From NCBI GenBank assembly GCA_017429505.1, contig JAFROW010000013.1, positions 1 to 64,000 on the forward strand: DNA of 64,000 nucleotides, given 5' to 3'. Source of the DNA: Clostridia bacterium. GTDB taxonomy: Bacteria; Bacillota; Clostridia; TANB77; CAG-508. Both the position numbers and the translations under genes were made by a program. This document shows, one piece after another, positions 32,130-40,752 of this stretch. Below the pieces are notes generated by a model. That model had not been told where the DNA came from, ran no database searches, and saw only the letters and a list, made by a program, of their open reading frames with translations. Positions within the stretch are counted from its first letter, which is position 1, and the number at the start of each line of letters is the position of its first letter.

Positions 32130-33098
32130 ATGAGAAACACTATTAATTATGAGGAAAATCCTGCTATTTTAAATGATTTCTTAGAGTATTTGCGAAATAT
32201 GAGAAATTATTCTATTGGAACTATACAAGGATATGAGAATGATCTGAATATATTTTTTAGGTTTATTCTAAAATATAAAAACATAGAAATCTCATTTTCA
32301 GAAATTACAATTTTTACAATATTTCAAATAACCAAGAGTGATATAATTGCATATTTAGTTTACTTGAATTATTATAAAAGTAATTGTTCTATCACAAGAA
32401 AAAGAAAAATTGCAGCAATAAAAACTTTTTTTAAATGGATCTATATAAATGTTCCAGGAATAAAGAAAGAAAATCCTACAATAGACATTCCTATAATTCA
32501 ATCAATAGTAAGACTTCCAAAATATCTTTCACTTAAAGAAGCAAAAACAATACAAAATATTTTCAATAAAAGAAATTGTATTTACTATATTAGAAATAAT
32601 ACTATAATTACATTGTTTCTTACAACAGGAATAAGACTTAATGAATTGATAAACATAAAACTGCAAGACATTAATTTTGAAAAGAAAAGCATCAATATTG
32701 TTTGCAAAGGAAATAAAGAAAGAGTTGTATATTTTTCAGAACATTGCAAAAAACAGTTATTAGAATATTTAGATATAAGAAACAATGCAAATTGTAAAGA
32801 AGATTTTCTTTTTTTAAGTAATCAAAATAAACGCATAAGTAAAGGTTCAGTTGAATACATTTGCAAGAAAGCGTATAAATTAATGGGATTAGAAAGCAAA
32901 AATTATACAGTTCATACGTTAAGGCATACTGCTGCAACAATATATTTTGAATTTAATAACAGAGATATTTTATTACTTAAAGAAATACTAGGTCATTCTA
33001 CAATTTTATCAACAGAAATTTATACTCATACATATAATAATTTGGTTAAAGAAGCTATAAACAAGAATCCTCTTAATAATTTTGTGAAAGTCGCATAA
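32130..33098 (+). CDS. int: Prophage integrase, Xer-like tyrosine recombinase
   Basis: A 322-residue protein starting MRNTINYEENPAIL; ATG 32130 has AAAGGAGGAG upstream, so the in-frame start at 32082, which lies in the promoter, is rejected. It has an N-terminal SAM-like DNA-binding domain (residues about 10-110) and a catalytic domain with TGIRLNEL (Arg), KGNKER (Lys), HTLRHTAA (His-x-x-Arg), LGHST and TEIYTH (Tyr nucleophile). It resembles the chromosomal Xer protein at 59134 from end to end and lacks the AP2-like arm-binding domain of most Firmicutes phage integrases, so it may use short Xer-like sites. Confidence 0.9.
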   Translation: MRNTINYEENPAILNDFLEYLRNMRNYSIGTIQGYENDLNIFFRFILKYKNIEISFSEITIFTIFQITKSDIIAYLVYLNYYKSNCSITRKRKIAAIKTFFKWIYINVPGIKKENPTIDIPIIQSIVRLPKYLSLKEAKTIQNIFNKRNCIYYIRNNTIITLFLTTGIRLNELINIKLQDINFEKKSINIVCKGNKERVVYFSEHCKKQLLEYLDIRNNANCKEDFLFLSNQNKRISKGSVEYICKKAYKLMGLESKNYTVHTLRHTAATIYFEFNNRDILLLKEILGHSTILSTEIYTHTYNNLVKEAINKNPLNNFVKVA

Positions 33099-33112
33099 AA
33101 GGAGGGGAGTAA

Positions 33113-33373
33113 ATGAAATTAAATTTAGACACAATTAGAAATAATAAAATTGAATTACTAGATTGTCAATGCGAAATTGTTTTGAAAAGTTTAGAATATT
33201 ATTGCTACTCTGCAAATTTCTTATATGATAGAAATAAGAAATATACAAGTAGGGAAGATGAGCTAAAGATCTCATTGGTTACAGATACTTACCATCAAAT
33301 TTTAAATCAATTTTCAAAATCAAAATCTGCAAACAAAATTACAAGTTTAGATGGAATTAAAAAAGTTTCGTAA
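33113..33373 (+). CDS. Small protein downstream of the integrase
   Basis: An 86-residue protein starting MKLNLDTIRNNKIELLDCQC, mostly helical and basic at its C-terminus, with four cysteines in the first half. AAAGGAGGGGAG gives it one of the best ribosome binding sites in the region, and it follows the integrase by 14 bases, so the two are co-transcribed. It could be an excisionase-like or regulatory partner of the integrase; it has no recognised helix-turn-helix and no known family. Confidence 0.6.
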   Translation: MKLNLDTIRNNKIELLDCQCEIVLKSLEYYCYSANFLYDRNKKYTSREDELKISLVTDTYHQILNQFSKSKSANKITSLDGIKKVS

Positions 33374-33379
33374 AAAACA

Positions 33380-33408
33380 TTGACAAATTATTATGAATAT
33401 GATAATAA
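33380..33408 (+). promoter_or_regulatory. Promoter-like site with an inverted repeat
   Basis: TTGACA (33380-33385), 17 bases, TAATAA (33403-33408). The same stretch holds an inverted repeat, TTATTAT (33388-33394) and ATAATAA (33402-33408), with a 7-base centre, a shape also typical of tyrosine recombinase core sites. It faces 950 bases without a protein gene. Confidence 0.45.
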
Positions 33409-33409
33409 T

Positions 33410-33660
33410 AGTATTAAGAAATTTCAATACCAAAAAAAATACTGGAGTTGAAAAGTATTTTTGAATTGATTAATATAATAACGATATTCAAATATTTTAA
33501 GAGAGAGGAGATTAAATATCTCCATATTCTTCTACTTATAACATTGCACAAAATAAAAGTTTTGTGCAAAAAGGAATAGGAGTAAAATATAGAATACCTC
33601 GTTCAGGTATCCCCTTCAAGTGTTGATACTACTTGCTTACAAGCTCGTAATAGTATCTTA
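33410..33660 (+). ncRNA. Hairpin-rich segment, candidate non-coding RNA at the prophage edge
   Basis: Four strong hairpins follow each other: AAAAATACT/AGTATTTTT (33435-33462), GGAGAT/ATCTCC (33507-33523), TTGCACAAAA/TTTTGTGCAA (33544-33569, perfect 10 bp) and GATACTA/TAGTATC (33625-33657, with an inner CTTG/CAAG stem). TATTCT at 33526-33531 and AGAATA at 33591-33596 can close around the third hairpin. GTATC upstream (about 33607) could pair with GATAC instead, so alternative folds exist. A promoter-like site precedes the segment. No family is recognised; the hairpins may instead be att-site or integrase-binding palindromes. Confidence 0.4.
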
Positions 33661-34388
33661 TATTTAGTTATTTTTCTTATAATTTATATTCATTTTATCC
33701 ATTTTCAGTATAACGGCTTTTTTTTATTTATACTATATTTAGTATTCATTATTATAATTTTAATTCATTATATTTATATTCTTATATTAGATCTTATATT
33801 TTGAACAACAACTTATATTACTTAAATAAAAAAACGCCTTAAAAACGATTTTAGCGATTCGTCTTACAATAGCCTTATTTTTTAGACAACAAACTATATG
33901 GCTAATTTTTAAAAACGACTTAAAATCGATTCTCGTGCGTCGTTATTTTAGTGATTTTTGAGCTAAATCCAAGTTGCTGCTATTAATTACATGGATTTAT
34001 ATAAATCATTTAAAACTACATATTATTATAATAAATATGTATAAAAATCTTATAATAATTCAATATAAGTATTATAATATCATGATATTTGTAATTGTAA
34101 AATAAAGTTTTAATCATATAAGATGATTAGTTTTATGCGAATAATATAAAAATGTCTTAAAAACGATTTTCAGAGGTTTAAATTTATAAAATTATAATTA
34201 TTTATTAAAATAATATTAAGAATTTGTCAAGTAACAAATGTTTGTTTTTTGAATTATAAATCAAACATTTAAAATTTAACTTAGATTTTAAATGTTTATC
34301 TTTATTTCTATAAATTTACATCATCTGTTATTAACATTTGCCAAATCCATTATTGCTTTACACGAAGGACAATAATTTGCAAATAAAG
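33661..34388. other. Gene-free AT-rich stretch with a repeated motif
   Basis: No convincing gene. TTAAAAACGATTTT occurs at 33839-33852 and 34157-34170, with a related TTTAAAAACGACTTAAAAT near 33908-33926; GATTCGTC- and GATTCTCG-like words follow the first two copies. The prophage right end probably lies in or just left of this stretch, but the attachment core cannot be fixed without the left end. Confidence 0.4.
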
Positions 34389-34814
34389 CTACTCCTCGCT
34401 CAGTTCTTGTCCGCAATAGGAACATGTATAAATCTTACGCGGGTACCCACCATTAAAAGCCCAATAGCCATGTTTTTCCGGTTTGACTATTGTTCCTGGA
34501 GGGATTTTTTTCAATTCATCCTTTAGGAATGAATTGACATCGGTAATATACATATCCTTATAGAAGTATTTTCCTTCATACGTAAACCGAACACGTTTAA
34601 ATCTGTCCAGAAAGCTGTCCCACTGTTGGATGTAACATAAATGTGGCAAGCCATGGACTTCAAGAATGTTTTGTCCATAATAGTTAATGGTGCCATATTC
34701 AATTTTACAGCATCGAGTGTCTTTGTGAGTTGTTCCTAACCCAATATCGTTAATGATTTTAGCAACTTCTTGTAGTGTATAACCAAATTCTTCAATAATT
34801 CAATCCTTCGCCAT
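34389..34814 (-). pseudogene. Small zinc-finger-like gene with an early in-frame TGA
   Basis: The minus strand reads ATG GCG AAG GAT TGA and then stays open for about 136 codons to 34389. The protein would run IIEEFGYTLQEVAKIINDIG, then TTHKDTRCCKIEYGTINYYG, and end YTCSYCGQELSEE, a zinc-ribbon-like tail. Replacing the TGA by TGG would give MAKDWIIEEF. Base composition is less AT-rich than the neighbours, which suggests separate origin. TGA is used as a normal stop elsewhere in the window, so recoding is unlikely and the gene is probably broken. It resembles small phage-borne proteins, but no family is recognised. Confidence 0.55.
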
Positions 34815-34930
34815 AATTATTCCTCATGTACAAATATGTTTTACATCTTTCCCTACTCTGCTTTATTGCATAATAAAAACGGGTAATCTTATTAAATTGA
34901 TATAGATTAACCATTTCATGGCAGTTACTT

Positions 34931-36355
34931 TTATAGTACATATTTCCAATGATAGTTACCAGCAGTTTCTCTTATTCCCTCACAGCATTTTGATATTGAA
35001 TGCCTTTCAACACCAGTTTGGTGCTCGGCCTCAGTTATTGACAAATATATAATTTGTTTATCAATATTTAATACTTTGATGCTTCTTGATTCTGTGGTTC
35101 TTTTTCTTCCACAATTCTTACAACCATTTCCACTAATTCTTGATTTTATTTCAGCATTCCATTTATATCCGCAAATATGGCATTTCCAAGTTGCTTTATA
35201 ATGCGAGCCTCTTGTAAAATTTTTTAGTTCTAAATTATTGTTTAATTTTTTATCCCAATCTAGAAGTAATTCTGGGTAAGCTTTCTCAACCGAAAGATTT
35301 TCCTTAAATATTTTATATTGTAAAAGAATCTTATTTTTGTCTCTATCAATATCTATCTTAACTTTTTCACCCAAGAATTCGAATAATTCTAAAATACATT
35401 TTGTTAATGTTATATCATTATCTAAATTTTGTCGTACAATACACTTGCAATCATTAAACATATTTAGCCCTTCTTCTCTTATCCTTATTAGTCGTATTCC
35501 TTTATCATAACATTTTTTGTTTTTTTCTATATCCTCATTTTCTCTCATCTCGTGAAACTGAAATCCATCATATTCTATGCCTGTATTTATATCAGGAATA
35601 AATATATCTAATTCTGTCTTATCGAAAATATATCTATTTACTGAGTTAGGAAAAGCTTGTTTTATATAGTAAAAAATAGCTTGCTCTGGAAATGATGTTT
35701 GAGAGTTACATCTAGGGCAGTTATTTTCCTGATCAACTCTACTTGAAATAGTAGCACTCCATTTATGTCCATTGTTGCAAATCCAATATACCTTTTTATC
35801 ACAATGAGCTGTAACTTCACTAGGCGATTGTATATTTTCTTTGTAATTCCATTCCAGAAGCAAATACATTTTTTCTAAATTTTGTTTACAATAAGTTTCT
35901 AAATCATTTTCACCTTTCCATAGTCTTTTTCCAGAACATACTGCACATCCATTATGCTTTCTAGAATATATTGCTGCTTGCCATTCATGTCCTTTTTCAC
36001 ATATCCACCATACCTTTCGATGGCTTCCTATTGTCACATTTTCTGGTGCAAGTCCTTCATTTTTCTTAAAATTCCATTCTTTAGCTATATTCGGAAAGAG
36101 AGTTCCTAAATCATTGTAACCTTTTAATATAACTCTATTTGAACATACAGGACATCCTGTATTATCAGTTACTCGATGTGCAATTGTAGTTTTCCATGTA
36201 TGATTTTTACTACATTTCCATGCAATTTTTTGTCCAGAACACCAAGTATATTGATTGGGCATTTTTTGATTATTATCATAATCCCATTCATGTAGTAAAT
36301 TATTTTTATTGTTTCTAATACACCATTTTTCAAAATCTTCATATATAGAATTCAT
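34931..36355 (-). CDS. Zinc-ribbon repeat protein with a Vsr-like endonuclease domain
   Basis: A 474-residue protein. Residues about 1-215 hold three zinc-ribbon units of the DUF4379 type, each with W-x-C-x-x-x-H-x-W and a C-P-x-C or C-x-x-C pair (KCSKNHTWKTTI, ICEKGHEWQAAI, ICNNGHKWSATI). Residues about 218-300 form a Vsr/DUF559-like PD-(D/E)xK nuclease: FPEQAIFYYI, ELDIFIPDINTGIEYDGF and RLIRIREEG. A fourth zinc unit follows (KCHICGYKWNAEI), then a NUMOD1-like helix-turn-helix (ITEAEHQTGVERHSISKCC). The layout suggests a free-standing homing or mobile endonuclease. It lies alone near the prophage edge. Confidence 0.75.
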   Translation of the reverse strand: MNSIYEDFEKWCIRNNKNNLLHEWDYDNNQKMPNQYTWCSGQKIAWKCSKNHTWKTTIAHRVTDNTGCPVCSNRVILKGYNDLGTLFPNIAKEWNFKKNEGLAPENVTIGSHRKVWWICEKGHEWQAAIYSRKHNGCAVCSGKRLWKGENDLETYCKQNLEKMYLLLEWNYKENIQSPSEVTAHCDKKVYWICNNGHKWSATISSRVDQENNCPRCNSQTSFPEQAIFYYIKQAFPNSVNRYIFDKTELDIFIPDINTGIEYDGFQFHEMRENEDIEKNKKCYDKGIRLIRIREEGLNMFNDCKCIVRQNLDNDITLTKCILELFEFLGEKVKIDIDRDKNKILLQYKIFKENLSVEKAYPELLLDWDKKLNNNLELKNFTRGSHYKATWKCHICGYKWNAEIKSRISGNGCKNCGRKRTTESRSIKVLNIDKQIIYLSITEAEHQTGVERHSISKCCEGIRETAGNYHWKYVL

Positions 36356-36442
36356 TTTTTATAAAACCTTTCATATGAATAGTTTAATATCATTCTAATT
36401 CTACCACATTAGTCATTATTCAAAAAATTTATAACTAAAATT

Positions 36443-36640
36443 TTAATATTTTATTAGATCATCTTCTAAAGATAACACCTCAACTTTATTATTACTAATA
36501 CTTTTTACTCTAAACTCTTTTTCAGGATATGTGCTATCTGAATATTGCCATATTGCATTATATGTGAATAATCCAATTTGAGTGCTTTCCGTTTCTATTA
36601 TTCTTTGTTGAAGTATTACTTTCTTTTCTTTTGAAATCAT
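36443..36640 (-). CDS. Small hypothetical protein coupled to the PD-(D/E)xK gene
   Basis: A 65-residue protein starting MISKEKKVILQQRIIETEST, beginning one base after the stop of the upstream nuclease-like gene; a longer start inside that gene is unlikely. It looks like a small beta-barrel (QIGLFTYNAIWQYSDSTYP, FRVKSISNNKVEVLSL). No family is recognised. Tight coupling suggests it works with the nuclease-like protein, for example as an immunity or targeting partner; this is inference. Confidence 0.5.
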   Translation of the reverse strand: MISKEKKVILQQRIIETESTQIGLFTYNAIWQYSDSTYPEKEFRVKSISNNKVEVLSLEDDLIKY

Positions 36641-36641
36641 T

Positions 36642-37685
36642 TTATTCCAAATTAAATTTATCTTCAAAATAATTATATATTTCAATAACTTTTTCTAAAA
36701 TATCTTCAATTGAAGTATTGTAATCATACTTATAAAAAATCCTGTGTTTTCCATCATCTTCTATGAGTTCATAGTTACTGTTTAAAATCACCTGTTTCAT
36801 TTTATAATTATTTGTTACAGACCATGTAAATACACCTAATCTCCAACCATCATAAGATAAATTAGCATCTACATGATATTTTTTCGGAGAATCTATATAG
36901 CATGTAATCTCATTAAGCTCTTTTGAGATTCTTATATAATTAACTTTTAGCTTATATTCTAAAAGCTGTTTTAATTCGTTTTCTTTATTTTCAAAACTAG
37001 TCATAGGAATTTTTCTTAATTCATCTATTTTATAAAGTTTTTCTTTATTATCTTTTAAAAATTTGAATACTTCTTCTTCCATATTTGTTTCAACTCCATA
37101 GTTTTCTAAATTTTTTATAAATTCATTTATAAAAATATACCACTTATTGTTACAATTTTTATAATTTGCCAAATCTTGTTTTAATTGATTAAACAATTCT
37201 TGATATGTTATATTTATAAATTCATTATCTACAACTGCTTTAGAATTATCATGTAAAGACAATAGAATTTTTATAGAGTTTTTATCTAGTTGATTTAATG
37301 TTTCTGCATAATCTATTAAATCATTATATACAGAAGAATCTAGTTTGTTTTCTATTCCAATAACTAAATCATTACTTTGTAAAACTATATCAATTCTATT
37401 TTTTTTAATAGTTGTATATTCTCTAAATACTTCTACAACACAATCGTCATCTATTAAATCAATAGCAATTCCCTTATTTTGTAATACCTTTATTAATGAA
37501 TTTGTAAGTAAATTTTTAAAATTATGTTCTTCTTGTGTGTTAAAATAAAATGCTAAAATATTACTACTTACATTTTCATAATGTGGGTATCCTGAAATGT
37601 CCATAAAAGTTTTTTCTTTTATAGGTATTTTATCATATAATTTTGATGCTTCATCTAAAAGTATATTTAATTCATCATATTTCAT
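36642..37685 (-). CDS. PD-(D/E)xK nuclease superfamily protein
   Basis: A 347-residue protein of the PDDEXK_4 type. Residues about 28-50 (YPHYENVSSNILAFYFN) and the core KKNRIDIVLQSNDLVIGIENKL (Asp in IDIV; Glu-x-Lys in IENKL), followed by ILLSLHD, match the family. Members are stand-alone nucleases of poorly known role, often found in defence or mobile regions. GGAAGAGG precedes the ATG at 37685. The C-terminal third (residues about 230-347) is not recognised and may bind a target. It is followed directly by a small coupled gene. Confidence 0.7.
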   Translation of the reverse strand: MKYDELNILLDEASKLYDKIPIKEKTFMDISGYPHYENVSSNILAFYFNTQEEHNFKNLLTNSLIKVLQNKGIAIDLIDDDCVVEVFREYTTIKKNRIDIVLQSNDLVIGIENKLDSSVYNDLIDYAETLNQLDKNSIKILLSLHDNSKAVVDNEFINITYQELFNQLKQDLANYKNCNNKWYIFINEFIKNLENYGVETNMEEEVFKFLKDNKEKLYKIDELRKIPMTSFENKENELKQLLEYKLKVNYIRISKELNEITCYIDSPKKYHVDANLSYDGWRLGVFTWSVTNNYKMKQVILNSNYELIEDDGKHRIFYKYDYNTSIEDILEKVIEIYNYFEDKFNLE

Positions 37686-37832
37686 TATTATTCCTCTTCC
37701 CTTTTAATTTATTGCAAGTCATATATTTTTTATTAATTTGATAAATACATAAAAAATATAAATAAAATTGCATTTTCTTCATTTTTATAAATGTTTTGAA
37801 TATGTCTTGCAAATTGATATTTTCAATATCCA

Positions 37833-38525
37833 TTATTCTAGTATATAATAAGTATCATCATTATATTTTTGTATTATGGCTCTGTTCGGAACAAATCTTA
37901 TATAATTATAAATATCTATTAAATCAGAACAACATACAGCTATATTGGAGCATAAAAATAAAATAAGAATGGATATAAATAGTTTTTTTGTGGATTTTTT
38001 CAATTTGAAAAAACAGACTATAATTGGAAGTATACCTGTAATTATTATCGGCATAATTAGAATAATTATTTTTTCAAATTTAGTGTATGTTGGAGATAAA
38101 CTTGTTACATAAGCAATCATAGAAGTAATATCAAATCCAATTATAACATTTTTATTAAAAAAGTATTCACAAATTGCATGTATAAGTTCATGAAATATAA
38201 TGTTAAAGCAAAGAAAAAATAATGAAAAAACTATAAGTTTTAATTCTATAAGTAGAATTATTTGACACTTTTTTTTACCATTATATTTCTCTAAGTATTT
38301 ATGAATACTTTCTTTAATATCTTTTTTTATATTATATTTTTTGATTTTTAAACTTAAAATAAATATAATTATTAAAATAATTGGAACTACTGATAAAATG
38401 CAATTAAATAAACTAATATCATTGGCATATTCAGTTATTTTAATAGCATTATTTGGTAAATGAATATTTGTTCTTTCTATTTCTACAATGCCTTTAGTAA
38501 AACCCATAAAATCTATACTACCCAT
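37833..38525 (-). CDS. Membrane zinc peptidase-like protein (DUF3267-like)
   Basis: A 230-residue protein with about four membrane helices (near residues 40-65, 90-120, 150-175, 185-205). The second bears FHELIHAICEYFF, an HExxH zinc site in a membrane helix, as in DUF3267/site-2-protease-like families. The start is set at the second of two adjacent ATG codons, since AAAGGAG lies 6 bases before it; an upstream ATG at 38546 would begin inside the previous gene. It overlaps that gene by 8 bases. The substrate is unknown. Confidence 0.6.
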   Translation of the reverse strand: MGSIDFMGFTKGIVEIERTNIHLPNNAIKITEYANDISLFNCILSVVPIILIIIFILSLKIKKYNIKKDIKESIHKYLEKYNGKKKCQIILLIELKLIVFSLFFLCFNIIFHELIHAICEYFFNKNVIIGFDITSMIAYVTSLSPTYTKFEKIIILIMPIIITGILPIIVCFFKLKKSTKKLFISILILFLCSNIAVCCSDLIDIYNYIRFVPNRAIIQKYNDDTYYILE

Positions 38526-38745
38526 CATACTCTCCTTTGTTTTCATTAATAATCCATATCAATACCCCAATCCAACCTATAAATGTCCATCCAAAAAAAA
38601 GATTTATAAGTATTATAATTATCGTATTCTTATCTTTTTTCTTTATTGCAATAATCGATGGTAAGAAATATAATAATATAAGTAATACTACTATTGGTAT
38701 AAAAATAATTAAAGCTATAAAAAAAGCTTTTGTATAATTTTCCAT
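38518..38745 (-). CDS. Superinfection-immunity-like membrane protein
   Basis: A 75-residue protein with two membrane helices. YFLPSIIAIKKKDKN, then IILINLFFGWTFIGWIGVLI, matches the Imm_superinfect family named after phage T4 Imm, in which a conserved LP-S-x-I-A, Asn-Leu-x-x-G-W and GW pair are typical. Many bacteria carry such proteins outside phages, and their role there is not proven. Its leader carries a hairpin element shared with the MFS gene, and its promoter is shared with the gene at 41900. It overlaps the peptidase-like gene by 8 bases. Confidence 0.7.
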   Translation of the reverse strand: MENYTKAFFIALIIFIPIVVLLILLYFLPSIIAIKKKDKNTIIIILINLFFGWTFIGWIGVLIWIINENKGEYDG

Positions 38746-38798
38746 TTTAAATTACATTCCTTTCTCGCTTCGCTCAAAGACACACATATTTATGAAAC
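38746..38798 (-). promoter_or_regulatory. Conserved 5' leader, copy 1
   Basis: The minus-strand leader just before the ATG reads CATAAATATGTGTGTCTTTG, a short hairpin region, then CGAGAAAGGAAT and the start codon. It aligns without gaps to 45655-45710 before the MFS gene, with about four in five bases equal. CTTT can pair with AAAG of the ribosome binding site. It is either a translation-control element or a copied leader. Confidence 0.45.
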
Positions 38799-38859
38799 AA
38801 AATAATTTCTTTAAAACTATTAAGTCATATATGTTAAGTAAATTAATTTTATATTTTTT

Positions 38860-38888
38860 ATCATATCATAAAATTAGAAATTTGTCTT
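38860..38888 (-). promoter_or_regulatory. Promoter, shared type 1
   Basis: On the minus strand, AAGACA (38888-38883), 17 bases, TATGAT (38865-38860), with a second ATATGAT-like word inside. The surrounding 45 bases are nearly identical to 42207-42256. It would transcribe the superinfection-immunity-like gene through the conserved leader. Confidence 0.5.
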
Positions 38889-38905
38889 TAATTTTGACAA
38901 AATTC

Positions 38906-38954
38906 GAAAAAAATTCTGAAGCAAAATTGTTTTTCATAATAATTTGCTTCAGAA
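38906..38954 (-). terminator. Terminator of the RhuM-Fic gene
   Basis: On the minus strand, TTCTGAAGCAAA (38954-38943) pairs perfectly over 12 bp with TTTGCTTCAGAA (38925-38914) and is followed by a run of T (38913-38907). It lies 23 bases after the stop of the gene at 38977. Confidence 0.85.
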
Positions 38955-38976
38955 ACATAATTATCTGTTATTTATA

Positions 38977-39921
38977 TTAATCATTCATATAATTCATTAC
39001 TAAATCAATAATTACATCTTTTTCTTTAGGATTTGATTCAGCTATTAGTAATGTTAATGCAGCTAATGTTTTATTATCTATAATTTCTTTATTGTTTTTA
39101 AAAAGCAATCCATAGAAATTCATAAAATATATAAATAAAGTTGCTGCAATTCTTTTATTTCCATCTACAAAAGGATGATCTTTTATTAATAAATAAAGTA
39201 AATTAGCTCCTTTTTCTTGAATAGTTTCGTATATATCTTGCCCGCCAAAAGATTGATATATATTTCCCAAAATTCCTTTAAATATTTCTTCTCGTTCTTT
39301 TCCAAAGATTTGACTAGTTTTATTGTATTTTAAATTGTCTATTATATTTCTACATTCTTCATATGTAATCATTTTTGAGTCTATAATGCCTTTTGGATTT
39401 TTTATTTTATTGTTATCATATTCTTCGAGTAAATCTAAAGCTTTATAATAATTTCCAATAACTTTTATTACTTCTCTAGCCTCTCCATTTTCTAGTTGTT
39501 CATCAATTCTATTAGCAATATCATTTAATTTTACTGTTTTTTCTAGATATTCCAATCTTTTTTGATTTACTGCATATCCTTTTAACATGTAATCTTTTAA
39601 AATTTGTGTTGCCCATTTTCTAAATAGTATACCATTTTTTGATTTTACTCGATATCCAACTGAAATAATCATATCTAAATTGTAATAATTTGTTGGCTTA
39701 TCAGCAAATTCGGAATTTCCGAATTTAGTCATTGTTTCTTCTTCATTTAATTCTTCTTCTTTGTAAATGTTCTTAATATGTTCATTGATTGTTGATTTGG
39801 CTTTATCAAATAATTTTGACATCTGTTCTTGGGTTAGCCACACAGTTTCATCTTTTAAATTCACCTCCAATTTTATGCCTTGATTTTCGAATAAAATAAT
39901 TTCATTCTTTTTTTCGTCCAT
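38977..39921 (-). CDS. RhuM-like protein with Fic/Doc domain
   Basis: A 314-residue protein starting MDEKKNEIILFENQGIKLEV; this ATG is 11 bases after AAAAGGA, whereas two upstream in-frame ATGs lack a site. Residues about 10-110 are the RhuM N-terminal domain (LTQEQMSKLFDKAKSTINEH, NYYNLDMIISVGYRVKS, FRKWATQILKDY). Residues about 200-300 are a Fic/Doc domain with HPFVDGNKRIAA. The Doc-type active-site form (GNKR instead of GNGR) suggests a kinase- or AMP-transferase-like toxin activity on a host target. It has a perfect promoter and its own terminator, so it is a self-contained gene. No antitoxin is seen beside it. Confidence 0.8.
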   Translation of the reverse strand: MDEKKNEIILFENQGIKLEVNLKDETVWLTQEQMSKLFDKAKSTINEHIKNIYKEEELNEEETMTKFGNSEFADKPTNYYNLDMIISVGYRVKSKNGILFRKWATQILKDYMLKGYAVNQKRLEYLEKTVKLNDIANRIDEQLENGEAREVIKVIGNYYKALDLLEEYDNNKIKNPKGIIDSKMITYEECRNIIDNLKYNKTSQIFGKEREEIFKGILGNIYQSFGGQDIYETIQEKGANLLYLLIKDHPFVDGNKRIAATLFIYFMNFYGLLFKNNKEIIDNKTLAALTLLIAESNPKEKDVIIDLVMNYMND

Positions 39922-40014
39922 AACTAAACACATCCTTTTCAATATATTTTAGTTCGAATTCATTTATTATCTCTTTTAATTATTCTATCTATTATTACAA
40001 GAACTATTGTTTGC

Positions 40015-40043
40015 ATTATATAATATTATTTTACATTTGTCAA
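40015..40043 (-). promoter_or_regulatory. Consensus promoter of the RhuM-Fic gene
   Basis: On the minus strand, TTGACA (40043-40038), 17 bases, TATAAT (40020-40015). The gene start at 39921 is about 95 bases downstream. Confidence 0.85.
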
Positions 40044-40078
40044 CATTTTTTTGTAAAATTTTCCTAACATATAACCAC

Positions 40079-40732
40079 CTAAATATATTTCTTTATTATT
40101 TCATAAATTTTATCACTATGAATTATGTAGCTACCATGTTTTTCGCCTTTTATTATTTCTATTGTGCTATTACTTATATTATCAGCTATCAATTTTGTAT
40201 GCTCGTATTTAATAACATCTTTTTCTCCAGCTAATACATGAACAGGTATAGTAATTTTGTGTAAATCTTCTAATGGAATATTAGGTTCATCAAGCATCAT
40301 TTTTATATATTTACTTCTTGTAAAGAAATAAAATAATTTTGTTATGAGATTATCAAAAAATGTAAATACATCAGGAGTTATGTTAGCACCACTAATTATT
40401 AAATTGGATAATAAATTCGTTTCTTTAATTGCAATTAATAATCCAATAATTCCTCCATCACTAAAGCCATATAAAATTGGTTTTTCTATATTTAATACTT
40501 TTATAAAATTTATAATATCATCACACATCAAATTATATGATATTTCCTTAGGATTTTCACTTTTTCCATGACATCTACTATCAATAGCATATACTTTATA
40601 GTTATCTTTTAACTTATTTATCAATTTATCAAATATTTCGTGTGTTTCTTGATTTCCATGTAATAAAATTATAGGCTGTCCGCTTCCATATTCTTCATAA
40701 TATAATTTTACATTATTAACTTGAATCTCCAT
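40079..40732 (-). CDS. Alpha/beta hydrolase
   Basis: A 217-residue alpha/beta-fold hydrolase starting MEIQVNNVKLYYEEYG. ATG 40732 follows TTGGAG by 6 bases; the TTG at 40744 is too close to be the start. ILLHGNQ marks the oxyanion region, GFSDGGIIG the nucleophile elbow with catalytic Ser, VLAGEKDVI the acid and GEKHGSY the catalytic His. The substrate cannot be told; small esterases and haloperoxidase-like enzymes have this size. It lies 20 bases after the Nudix gene and is probably co-transcribed with it. Confidence 0.8.
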   Translation of the reverse strand: MEIQVNNVKLYYEEYGSGQPIILLHGNQETHEIFDKLINKLKDNYKVYAIDSRCHGKSENPKEISYNLMCDDIINFIKVLNIEKPILYGFSDGGIIGLLIAIKETNLLSNLIISGANITPDVFTFFDNLITKLFYFFTRSKYIKMMLDEPNIPLEDLHKITIPVHVLAGEKDVIKYEHTKLIADNISNSTIEIIKGEKHGSYIIHSDKIYEIIKKYI

Positions 40733-40752
40733 TCTATTCTCCAATTTTTAGA

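Noticed and set aside
33600..33660. tRNA gene or tRNA fragment as attachment site
   Set aside because: The GATACTA stem with inner CTTG/CAAG looks clover-like, but there is no T-arm sequence, acceptor end or plausible anticodon loop.
33839..34170. TTAAAAACGATTTT copies as prophage attachment sites
   Set aside because: Three loosely similar copies lie within 330 bases and a related word recurs at 63.86 kb; without the left prophage end they cannot be called att sites.
34389..34814. TGA read as tryptophan (code change)
   Set aside because: Several clear genes in the window end with TGA (1249-1251, 15555-15557, 15785-15787), so a simple nonsense mutation is more likely.
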